The notes under the pieces were generated by a model. That model made no database searches, had not been told where the DNA came from, and worked only from the letters and a program-made list of their open reading frames with translations. Made by a program: the position numbers and the translations under genes. Positions 24,757 to 31,850 of a DNA stretch of 37,884 nt are shown piece after piece. Source of the DNA: Lachnospiraceae bacterium. Its GTDB lineage: Bacteria > Bacillota > Clostridia > Lachnospirales > Lachnospiraceae. Position 1 is the stretch's first letter. Each line of letters opens with the position of its first letter. The DNA is taken from NCBI GenBank assembly GCA_021199655.1, contig JAJQHQ010000069.1, forward strand, positions 1 through 37,884, given 5' to 3'.

Positions 24757-26229
24757 TCACTCCGTAATGCCGGAAGCGAGCTGCAGCACCCGTTCCTGTG
24801 AGAATTCTTCTTTCGAAAGTTCTCCGGCGATCCGGCCCTCACAAAGCACGATAATACGGTCAGACATTCCGAGGATTTCCTCCATATCAGAAGAAATCAT
24901 GATCAGGCCTTTCCCCGCCTCGGCCAGCCGGTTCATCAGCTGATAAATCTCCTGTTTCGCGCCTACATCAATGCCCTTTGTCGGCTCATCAAAGATCAGC
25001 ACCTCCGGATCGGCCGCGAGCGATTTTGCCAGCACGACCTTCTGCTGATTGCCGCCGGAAAGGTTTACTACCATTTCTTTTATATGAGGCACCTTAATGC
25101 TCAATTCACTGCGGTACTCTTCCGCCAGCTCTTTGTTTTTCTTTTTATTGATGAATCCGCATTTCGTTACCTTTTTCAGACCGGAAAGAGAAACATTGAA
25201 AAGCACTGTGTTGTGCAGGATGACGCCCTGCTCCTTCCGATCCTCCGGAATCAGCGCAATCCCGCGGTCAATCGCCTCCGCAGGCGATTTCACGGATACT
25301 TTCTTCCCTTCCATACAGAGTTCGCCGCTCTCCATCCGTTTCGCGCCGCAGACCAGTTCCATGGTCTCCGTCCGTCCGGAACCGACCAGACCTGCAAATC
25401 CAAGAATTTCACCGCGGTGCAGGGAAAAGCTGATATCCTCCACACTGTTTCCGGTGAGCTTTTTTGCCTCCAGAAGAACATCACCGGGCTTGTTCGCTCT
25501 GCTCGGAAAACTCTCGTTCAGCTCTCTTCCGACCATCAGGCTTACCAGCTCCCTGCGGTTGGTATCCGCCGTCCTCAGTGTTTTGACAAAACAGCCGTCA
25601 CGCAGGACAGAAATCCGCTCTGTGATCTGGAACACTTCCTCCATTCGGTGCGAGATATAGATTACCGTCACGCCCTTCTTTTTCAGCTTTTCAATAATGC
25701 TGAAAAGAATATCCACCTCATGTGTGGCAAGAGGAGCGGTCGGCTCATCCATAATCATGATCTTTGCGTCGTTGGAAATGGCTTTCGCTATTTCCACCAT
25801 CTGCTGGCTGGCCGGTGAGAGCTGGGACACCTTCTGAGAAGGATCCAGTTCAAACCCGTATTCGTCAAACAGCTTCTGCGCCATCCCGGCAAGTCTTTTT
25901 TTACTGTATATTTTCCCGGTGCGGCTTCCCATATAAATGTTTTCCGCTACGGTCATCGGCGTCACAAGGCTCACATCCTGATAGATGACTGCCACGCCCA
26001 TCTGCGTGGAAAGAGCCGGAGTCATCTGTTCAAAGGATTTTCCGTCAAAGCTGATCCTTCCGCCTCCATCCGGAGCGATCGCACCCGCGATGATCTTGAT
26101 CAGCGTCGATTTCCCGGCTCCGTTTTCACCCAGCAGCGCATGAATCTCGCCGTCCTCAAATTCCAGTGAGACATCATTCAGGGCTCTGACACCCGGATAC
26201 GTTTTACTGATATGTTCAAGCTTTAGCAT
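24757..26229 (-). CDS. Sugar-type ABC transporter ATP-binding protein, RbsA-like (two ATPase halves)
   Basis: The 490-aa protein has the tandem nucleotide-binding domains of RbsA/MglA. The first half has Walker A GENGAGKST (near residue 36), signature LSPASQQMVEIAKA and Walker B IMIMDEPTAPL. The second half has the usual degenerate A site (GLVGSGRTE), signature LSGGNQQKVVLAKSLA and Walker B LIFDEPTKGIDVG. It powers the permease encoded next, using the binding protein encoded upstream. No second permease gene is present, so the permease would act as a homodimer, as in the ribose system. An intercistronic hairpin separates it from the binding-protein gene. Confidence 0.94.
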   Translation of the reverse strand: MLKLEHISKTYPGVRALNDVSLEFEDGEIHALLGENGAGKSTLIKIIAGAIAPDGGGRISFDGKSFEQMTPALSTQMGVAVIYQDVSLVTPMTVAENIYMGSRTGKIYSKKRLAGMAQKLFDEYGFELDPSQKVSQLSPASQQMVEIAKAISNDAKIMIMDEPTAPLATHEVDILFSIIEKLKKKGVTVIYISHRMEEVFQITERISVLRDGCFVKTLRTADTNRRELVSLMVGRELNESFPSRANKPGDVLLEAKKLTGNSVEDISFSLHRGEILGFAGLVGSGRTETMELVCGAKRMESGELCMEGKKVSVKSPAEAIDRGIALIPEDRKEQGVILHNTVLFNVSLSGLKKVTKCGFINKKKNKELAEEYRSELSIKVPHIKEMVVNLSGGNQQKVVLAKSLAADPEVLIFDEPTKGIDVGAKQEIYQLMNRLAEAGKGLIMISSDMEEILGMSDRIIVLCEGRIAGELSKEEFSQERVLQLASGITE

Positions 26230-26281
26230 AGGGTTCCCCCTTTTTTCCTTCTGCGCTCCTGCGCATCATCATTATTTCAAC

Positions 26282-26308
26282 GGGGAAAGGTCTTCCCGGC
26301 CTTTCCCC
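26282..26308 (-). other. Hairpin between binding-protein and ATPase genes
   Basis: GGGGAAAGG (26282-26290) and CCTTTCCCC (26300-26308) form a 9-bp stem in the 177-base gap. No U-tract follows on the minus strand, so I read it as an mRNA-stabilising or attenuating hairpin. Such hairpins let a binding protein be made in excess over its transporter. Confidence 0.5.
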
Positions 26309-26406
26309 AAAACTACCGCGTTACGTTCGGCCACGCTGTAAAAGATTTTGTCGGCAGTCTTTCAGTCATGACCTGTCATGAAATTATCAATTATCCCCGG
26401 CTGCCA

Positions 26407-27969
26407 TCACTCCTGCGGAGTAAAGGTGCCTGCCTCTTCGTCAATTGTGATGACACAGTCGCCGCTCTCGCTGTCGATAAAGGACCAGAGCCCCGGTGTC
26501 GTATAGCTGGAGGTAGTATCTACATTTGCCAGACCGGTCACGGTCACAGTCTCGCCATCCTGTGTATAAGTACCGGCGTAAACATCCGTCACCATTTCGC
26601 TTCCCGGCAGATAATACTGGCAGGTGCCGTCCTCATAGAGGTCAAACTCCAGCGTCTCTGTACCAAACGCGCCTTCATAATCGCAAAGGTAAACAGTCGC
26701 TCCTTCCGGCGCTTCCGCTGCTGCGTCTGCCGCCTCCGTTTCGTCTTCGCTCTCCAGAGTGTTCTCATTGTAACCGTTAGCGGAATCCCAGTAAACGGTC
26801 AGGCCTTCCTGAGCAAGAACCTCATCATAGGTGTATGCTACGATCTGAGACTCAGAATCGAAGAATACCAGCTCCGCCACGCCATCATTCAACTCCGCCT
26901 CAATCGGGTAATACAGTCCGATGCTGTTCGGATTGCTCTTGCCGTAATCTACGCCTTCCTCACCAAACATTACCGAATAAGCCAGATTCGCCAGAGTAGT
27001 CGCCGCATCGCCGCCGCCGAACTGGCACGCGCCGCGGAATACGCTTGCGGTACCTGCTTCATCCGAAACAGAACCGATCAGATACTCATACTCGTCTCCC
27101 ATGACGCCCGCGGAGAAGAACGCGAATTCTGCCTGCTCTTCCTCAGAATAGGTGTCCATGATATACTGGCTGCCTGCGGTCGATACCAGAGAATTGTATC
27201 CAATGATCACACGCACATCCGGGTTATCCGTAAGTACGCCCGCTACTACGGAACGGTTGTCTCCCGAAATATCCATCTCGGTCGTGCTGCCGTCCAGACT
27301 CTCCACACGCTCCGCGATCATCTCGCAGTATACCGGGTTCTCTACCTTGTCCGCTTCGTCTACCACATCGCCGACCAGATTGACATACTCGCCGGCCTCA
27401 TTCTTCAGGTACGGTTCAATGATCTGCGCCTCGCCTGCGCAGCGGCTCTTCGCGTCATCGCTGATCGTAGAGCTTAAGAACGCTACATCCCAGTCGCCGT
27501 CCGGATCCATATTTTCTTCTACCCAGGTCTTGGTGATGGATGCCACATACATACCGATCATGTACTCGTCATCTGCAGATACTGCGTCATAGCAGTCCTC
27601 GGAAATCGAACCGGTGCCGCCGCTGATGACGATCTTTGCACCATATTCGCGGGCTTCCAGAAGCACATCCTCCAACGTCTCAATCTCACATGGAAGCACA
27701 ACGATCATCTCTGCTTCCATCAGAGAGAAATTCTGGATCTGCTGGGTCTGCGTGGAAACGCTGTCGTCCGCAGAAACGACCTGTACATCATAGCCCAGCG
27801 GCTCAAACATCTCCGTCAGAGCCTCTGCCTCCAGCTCACTGATGCTGCTTGACATATTCTGCATGCAGACACCGATCAGCCCGCTTCCCTCCGCGCTCGC
27901 CACGGTGCCCATACCCAGCGCCGCCGTCATGGTCAGCATAGCCATTCCTAAAACATACCTTCTCTTCAT
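26407..27969 (-). CDS. Secreted substrate-binding protein (peripla_BP-type) with extra C-terminal beta module
   Basis: The 520-aa protein starts with a signal peptide (KRRYVLGMAMLTMTAALGM, cleavage after ASA near residue 26). The mature N-terminal ~370 residues have the sugar-binding fold pattern: IGVCMQNMSSSISELEAEAL, QIQNFSLMEAEMIVVLP and DNPDVRVIIGYN. It differs from usual homologues in two ways. There is no lipobox Cys after the signal. Also, an acidic Ala/Glu linker (~405-421) leads into a C-terminal ~98-aa beta-rich domain (residues 423-520; DNA 26410-26703) resembling the N-terminal module of the secreted esterase at 31851. It heads the ABC gene set and presumably delivers a plant-phenolic sugar or sugar to the RbsA/RbsC pair. 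The ligand is unknown. Confidence 0.87.
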   Translation of the reverse strand: MKRRYVLGMAMLTMTAALGMGTVASAEGSGLIGVCMQNMSSSISELEAEALTEMFEPLGYDVQVVSADDSVSTQTQQIQNFSLMEAEMIVVLPCEIETLEDVLLEAREYGAKIVISGGTGSISEDCYDAVSADDEYMIGMYVASITKTWVEENMDPDGDWDVAFLSSTISDDAKSRCAGEAQIIEPYLKNEAGEYVNLVGDVVDEADKVENPVYCEMIAERVESLDGSTTEMDISGDNRSVVAGVLTDNPDVRVIIGYNSLVSTAGSQYIMDTYSEEEQAEFAFFSAGVMGDEYEYLIGSVSDEAGTASVFRGACQFGGGDAATTLANLAYSVMFGEEGVDYGKSNPNSIGLYYPIEAELNDGVAELVFFDSESQIVAYTYDEVLAQEGLTVYWDSANGYNENTLESEDETEAADAAAEAPEGATVYLCDYEGAFGTETLEFDLYEDGTCQYYLPGSEMVTDVYAGTYTQDGETVTVTGLANVDTTSSYTTPGLWSFIDSESGDCVITIDEEAGTFTPQE

Positions 27970-28007
27970 AGTGTAAAATCCTCCTTTTACTGATTTTGTT
28001 GTATACC

Positions 28008-28054
28008 TTCATACGTACCCCGAAGCAAATACGAGGTACTGTTCTGAATAGTTA
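28008..28054. repeat. Inverted-repeat element family 1, right-end fragment
   Basis: TTCATACGTACC, the conserved hairpin region and CTGAATAGTTAC match the right end of the full copies. The left part is missing and the hairpin is partly decayed. It lies in the 91-base gap between the esterase and binding-protein genes. Confidence 0.7.
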
Positions 28055-28060
28055 CCATAT

Positions 28061-29011
28061 TTATAGATACTTATGAATAAACTCCCACACAATGTCCAGA
28101 TTCTCATCCGTCCCATACAGCTTGTCCTCGTGATCCGTGGTCGGAAGCGTTGTGAATTCCACACGGTCCTCTCCCACTTTTTCTTTTACCGCTTCCACAA
28201 GCTTCACCGACTGCTGGTACGGCACCAGACGGTCCATACATCCATGCTGTACAAGCAGCGGCGCCATGGCCGGATTGATATAGGTGATCGGGTTCGCCTT
28301 TGCCAGATAGTCCGTATCCAGCTCCTTTAGTGCACCGCCCATATAGCTGCTCTCTGCGGAATTGGCCTGATCGTGGTCGGCAAAGCTGACGCCGTTCTCC
28401 CTCGCCATATCATCCATCACCGCAAAATCAATCGGGCCGAACTGATCCACTGCCACGCAGACCTCACAGCTTCCGTCAAATGCTTTTCCTTCTTCACCCG
28501 GAAACTCCCCGTTCGGAAGATTCATCGCCAGCATTGCGCTTAAGTTTCCTCCCGCCGAGCCGCCAATCACCGCAATGCGTTTCGGATCAAGCTCATACTC
28601 CGCAGCATTCCTGCGCAGGAACCGCACTGCCTCCCGGCAGTCCAGCACCGCGGCCGGAAAAATAGCCTCGCCGCTTAAGCGATATTCGATTGAGCCCACC
28701 GCGATCCCTCTTTTCAAAAACTTCAGATAGGTATCCATGTGGTCATCACGTTTGTCTCCCAGCCCGAATCCGCCGCCGTGGATGTGGAGAAGCACCGCAT
28801 ACGGTCCTTCCCCTTCCTCAGGGTAATACAAATCCAGCCGCTGATTCGGAGATTCCTTCGCATAGACTACGTCCAACGTTTTCTTTGTCACCCAACTGAT
28901 ATCAGCCATTTTGACCTGAAAATCAGCAGGCGGACCGTCAAACTGAAGCGAGCCGTCCAGCGCGTCATAATCCAGTGTTTCCGGAACGTTTTCTTTCATT
29001 TTTTCGTCCAT
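28061..29011 (-). CDS. Alpha/beta hydrolase (carboxylesterase/feruloyl-esterase-like), cytoplasmic
   Basis: This 316-aa esterase of the acetyl-esterase/lipase-like group has the oxyanion-hole motif LLHIHGGGFG, nucleophile Ser152 in IGGSAGG, and probably Asp260 (CMDRLVP) and His294 (TDHED). There is no signal peptide, so it acts inside the cell. Its C-terminal text HEDKLYGTDENLDIVWEF closely parallels HEDDLFYTDENLAAVFEF of the secreted esterase at 31851, so the two are paralogues. Such enzymes remove acyl or phenolic acyl groups from carbohydrates. Here a galloyl or depside ester is a plausible substrate by context. AGGAGAG lies upstream of the ATG. It is located between the symporter and the binding protein. 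Confidence 0.85.
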   Translation of the reverse strand: MDEKMKENVPETLDYDALDGSLQFDGPPADFQVKMADISWVTKKTLDVVYAKESPNQRLDLYYPEEGEGPYAVLLHIHGGGFGLGDKRDDHMDTYLKFLKRGIAVGSIEYRLSGEAIFPAAVLDCREAVRFLRRNAAEYELDPKRIAVIGGSAGGNLSAMLAMNLPNGEFPGEEGKAFDGSCEVCVAVDQFGPIDFAVMDDMARENGVSFADHDQANSAESSYMGGALKELDTDYLAKANPITYINPAMAPLLVQHGCMDRLVPYQQSVKLVEAVKEKVGEDRVEFTTLPTTDHEDKLYGTDENLDIVWEFIHKYL

Positions 29012-29053
29012 GATCTGTCTCTCCTGTTGATATTTTCCTATTCCCGTATTATC

Positions 29054-29158
29054 TGATGATAACTGCGGATTGCAATGTGCTTCGCATCCGCGCTCCGCTT
29101 CGGTCGGCGCCAGAGGAGCGTCACTGGCGCCCGGCGCCTCGCAATCCTGATATCATCA
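29054..29158. repeat. Inverted-repeat element family 2, second copy
   Basis: Outer arms TGATGATA..GGATTGC and GCAATCC..TATCATCA pair. The core repeats the order TGCTTCGCATCC, CTCCGCTTC, GGTCG and a GGCGCCAG/CTGGCGCC stem seen at 18647-18712. The last three bases (29156-29158) are the stop codon of the symporter gene. It fills most of the symporter-esterase gap and may attenuate read-through. Confidence 0.65.
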
Positions 29159-30511
29159 CATCTGCGGCTTCTTCTCCGCAACTGTCTTGCGGATTTCCGG
29201 CAGATACTTCTCAACATCCATCTGCAGCACGCAGATCAGCAGGAATACGCTGATGATCGCGCCCAGCCAGCCATAGTCAAAACGGATCGCGGTCACAACG
29301 CTGCTCGACTGTGTCGCAGCCGTCGCATCATAGCCAACCCCAGCCAGGATCCATGCCGTTATCGCAGAGCCAAAACCGATGCCGATCTTGGAACCGATCG
29401 ACTGGGAAGAAGAAATCAGGCCCTCAGAACGAATACCGTATTTCCACTCGCCATAATCTGCAGCGTCCGCTACGAACGCATAGATGCCGGCGAACATCGG
29501 TCCGATACCGATGGAACGAAGAACCGTACCTGCCAGCAGCAGCATCTTATTGGTTCCAGCCAGACCGATCAGCACAAAACCGATGATCATCAGCACACCG
29601 CCGCATGCCATGAATGCACGCTTGGAAAACTTATTGGAAAAGTACGGCATAAAGAACAGAATGATAATGCCAGGAAGCTGTCCGACGCTCATCAGGGTCG
29701 TCATATACATCGGGTCGCCAAGAACTACGTTGCAGTAATAAATCTGCGCCGCGATCGCGTTCGCGTTTACCAGCAGTGTAAATACACCGATCAGAAGGGC
29801 AAGCCAGAAATACTTGTTTTTCAGTACAGCCGGAAGCTGTTCCTTCATGGACGGGCCATTATCCTTCTGTTTCTTTCCATTGTCCTGCGCAGACATTCCG
29901 ACATTCTCTTCGCAGAAGATGCCAGGAATCAGAATCAGGACACCTGCGATCACACCAAGAATGATACCTGTCACAGTCCAGCCAAAGTTCAGCTGCAGTG
30001 CTGTGATCATCGTACCGACTACAAGGCCAACCGCATTATTTATAATAGAAGAAACGGTAGACGTCGTGGTACGGTCTTTGAAGTCACGGGTCATACGGGC
30101 CAGCAGAGCCGCGTGCGCGATACCAAAAATCGTATAAACGATGCAGTTCAGGAATATGTAGGTCACATACGCATAAACCAGCTTCATCGCGGAGCTCCAT
30201 CCCTGCGGTACACTTAAAATCAGAATGATGCCGATGCACATCAGCGGCGCCGCAATGATCAGCCACGGACGGGCTTTTCCGATCTTCGTGTTTGTCTTAT
30301 CCACAATTCCGCCCATCGCGAAGTCGGTGACGCCGTCAAGCAGGCGGCACACGATAAACATGGTTCCGATTGCTGCCGAAGCAATCAGCGCAGTATCTGT
30401 ATAGTAGCTGAGCAGGAAGCTCGCCAGCAGTGTGCTCATGACATTGCCGCCGCCCGCGCCGCAGCCGTAGCAGATCTTTTGCCACATGGGGATTTTCTTA
30501 TTTTCGTTCAT
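29156..30511 (-). CDS. GPH-family (MelB-type) cation symporter
   Basis: The 451-aa integral membrane protein is of the glycoside-pentoside-hexuronide:cation symporter family. The N-terminus KICYGCGAGGGNVMSTLLASFLLSYYTD (helix 1) and DGVTDFAMGGIVDKTNTKIGKARPW (the family cytoplasmic loop with Asp-Pro/Arg-type signature) are characteristic. About 12 hydrophobic segments are visible, and the family's central loop lies near KDNGPSMKEQLP. The ATG at 30511 has AGGAG eight bases upstream and gives a family-like start; the 34-aa upstream extension is rejected. It is transcribed divergently from the LysR gene, from a sigma-A promoter with a candidate LysR site at about -63. Cargo is unknown; a galloylated or other glycoside fits the locus. 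Confidence 0.92.
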   Translation of the reverse strand: MNENKKIPMWQKICYGCGAGGGNVMSTLLASFLLSYYTDTALIASAAIGTMFIVCRLLDGVTDFAMGGIVDKTNTKIGKARPWLIIAAPLMCIGIILILSVPQGWSSAMKLVYAYVTYIFLNCIVYTIFGIAHAALLARMTRDFKDRTTTSTVSSIINNAVGLVVGTMITALQLNFGWTVTGIILGVIAGVLILIPGIFCEENVGMSAQDNGKKQKDNGPSMKEQLPAVLKNKYFWLALLIGVFTLLVNANAIAAQIYYCNVVLGDPMYMTTLMSVGQLPGIIILFFMPYFSNKFSKRAFMACGGVLMIIGFVLIGLAGTNKMLLLAGTVLRSIGIGPMFAGIYAFVADAADYGEWKYGIRSEGLISSSQSIGSKIGIGFGSAITAWILAGVGYDATAATQSSSVVTAIRFDYGWLGAIISVFLLICVLQMDVEKYLPEIRKTVAEKKPQM

Positions 30512-30668
30512 TTTCTTTCTCTCCTTTGCATCATGCTGTCCGATACACTTTCCACACAAAGCAAAACGAACGGCAGTAACTTTGGTTCCTTTTGCGGAGA
30601 TCAGACCGGCCATGTCGCCCCCGCTGTGCTTTGATTTGTTTTATAAAACAATTTTTTCTGATAGGAAG

Positions 30669-30697
30669 ATTATATTCTGTGCAAGATTGACAAGCAA
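30669..30697 (-). promoter_or_regulatory. Sigma-A promoter of the symporter gene
   Basis: On the minus strand TTGCTT (30692-30697) and TATAAT (30669-30674) are separated by 17 bp. Transcription would start near 30662. Confidence 0.65.
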
Positions 30698-30734
30698 TTC
30701 GAATTATTGTAAAATCTATTCCAGAATAGAATTG
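30696..30734. promoter_or_regulatory. Candidate LysR operator pair in the symporter/lysR divergent region
   Basis: Two palindromes occur here. CTATTCCAGAATAGAATTG (30716-30734) contains ATTC-N7-GAAT, a T-N11-A LysR-type box, and is centred about 63 bp upstream of the predicted symporter transcription start. AATTCGAATT (30696-30705) abuts the symporter -35 box. This is the classical recognition-site plus activation-site layout of LysR regulators. Confidence 0.6.
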
Positions 30735-30790
30735 TTGAATTTTTCCGCTTTTATAGTAGAAATACATTTTGTTTTGTGAGGTTTTTACAT

Positions 30791-31735
30791 ATGAATATTG
30801 AGTATTTCCGTGAATTTACTGTCCTTGCGGACTGTTCCAATTATCTGGAGGCTGCAGACCGTCTCTTTATCGGGCAGTCCACACTGTCCAAGCACATCAT
30901 ATCCATGGAAAAAGAGCTGGGTGTTCCGCTGTTTGAGCGCACCTCGCGAAAGGTTGCTCTCTCCAAATACGGCAAGCTGCTGCTCCCTTACGCGAATACG
31001 ATCGTCCAGACCCAGTACAGCTACCATGCCGCCCTGCAGAATGAGCTGGAATCCGAACGCGGCCGGGTGACGGTGGGCACGATCGCCGCCACCGCGAAAT
31101 ACGGGATTACCGGCCTGATCGCGGACTTTAAAAGGAGATATCCAAACAGCAGTATCCAGATGTTCGAGGGAGATCCGAATGATCTGGCTTCTCAGCTTCG
31201 GGAACGCAAATGCGACGTCATTTTCGCACACATGCCGGAGCGGGAGCTGATGGCAGAAACGATTCAGCGCATCCATTATCTCGATGATTCTCTGGTCTGT
31301 ATCCTTCCGAAATCGCATCCGCTTGCCGGTCAAAAGGAGCTTCGGCTGGAGCAGCTGCGCGATGAGACCTTTATCGCGCTCGCGGAGAATACGACCGTGC
31401 ATCAGCTGATCCTGGACAGCTGTTACCGGGTTGGCTTTTCCCCGAAAATCGCGTTTACCTGCCATCGTGTGGACAGTGTACTGGATCTGGTCACAAAGGG
31501 TATGGGCATCGCGATTCTGGCGGAATATATGGCAAACCGGCCGGAGGACGGCAATTTTCCGGAGAACGCTCCGTTCGCAGTCGCGTCGATCCTTCCCCGC
31601 ACGACTATCTCTGTCGATCTCTGCTATCGGAATAACGATGACCTTTCACCCATGGCGAAGCGTTTTGTCGATCTGGTACAGAAAACAGTGGATGCCGGTA
31701 TCCCGGCGGAATTCAATCCGGTTTCAAATAATTAA
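30791..31735 (+). CDS. LysR-type transcriptional regulator of the tannin/galloyl-ester locus
   Basis: The 314-aa regulator has a winged helix-turn-helix at residues ~1-60 (AADRLFIGQSTLSKHI, LGVPLFERTSRKVALS) and a LysR effector-binding domain (FKRRYPNSSIQMFEGDPNDL, LPKSHPLAGQKEL, VLDLVTKGMGIAILAEYMA). The ATG at 30791 has GTGAGG nine bases upstream and gives the typical MNIEYFREF start; a GTG 15 bases earlier is rejected. It is divergent from the symporter. In L. plantarum a LysR-type protein (TanR) controls tannase and gallate decarboxylase genes, which makes a gallate-type inducer plausible here by analogy. Confidence 0.92.
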   Translation: MNIEYFREFTVLADCSNYLEAADRLFIGQSTLSKHIISMEKELGVPLFERTSRKVALSKYGKLLLPYANTIVQTQYSYHAALQNELESERGRVTVGTIAATAKYGITGLIADFKRRYPNSSIQMFEGDPNDLASQLRERKCDVIFAHMPERELMAETIQRIHYLDDSLVCILPKSHPLAGQKELRLEQLRDETFIALAENTTVHQLILDSCYRVGFSPKIAFTCHRVDSVLDLVTKGMGIAILAEYMANRPEDGNFPENAPFAVASILPRTTISVDLCYRNNDDLSPMAKRFVDLVQKTVDAGIPAEFNPVSNN

Positions 31736-31750
31736 GCATTTTGCACAAAA

Positions 31751-31769
31751 CAATTCTGTTTTGGAATAG
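31751..31769 (+). promoter_or_regulatory. Candidate LysR operator upstream of the secreted esterase
   Basis: CAATTCTGTTTTGGAATAG matches the reverse complement of the symporter/lysR site at 17 of 19 positions and contains ATTC-N7-GAAT (31753-31767). It lies about 90 bp upstream of the esterase start codon and just after the lysR stop codon. Confidence 0.6.
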
Positions 31770-31850
31770 TTTCTTCGTCCATTTGAATTGCTCTTTTTTT
31801 AAAAATGAAATAAGCTTTCTCCATCAAACATCGAAAAGGAGGAAGCTACG

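Noticed and set aside
26368-27477. 369-aa open frame on the plus strand
   Set aside because: Antisense to the binding-protein gene, no ribosome binding site, no domain.
29038-29054. Possible fifth LysR operator upstream of the cytoplasmic esterase
   Set aside because: Only the left half (CTATTCC.G.AT) matches; the GAAT half is missing and it lies very close to the start codon.
29075-30217. 380-aa open frame on the plus strand
   Set aside because: Antisense to the GPH symporter and crossing a repeat element; composition (Arg/His/Gln-rich) is typical of a shadow frame.
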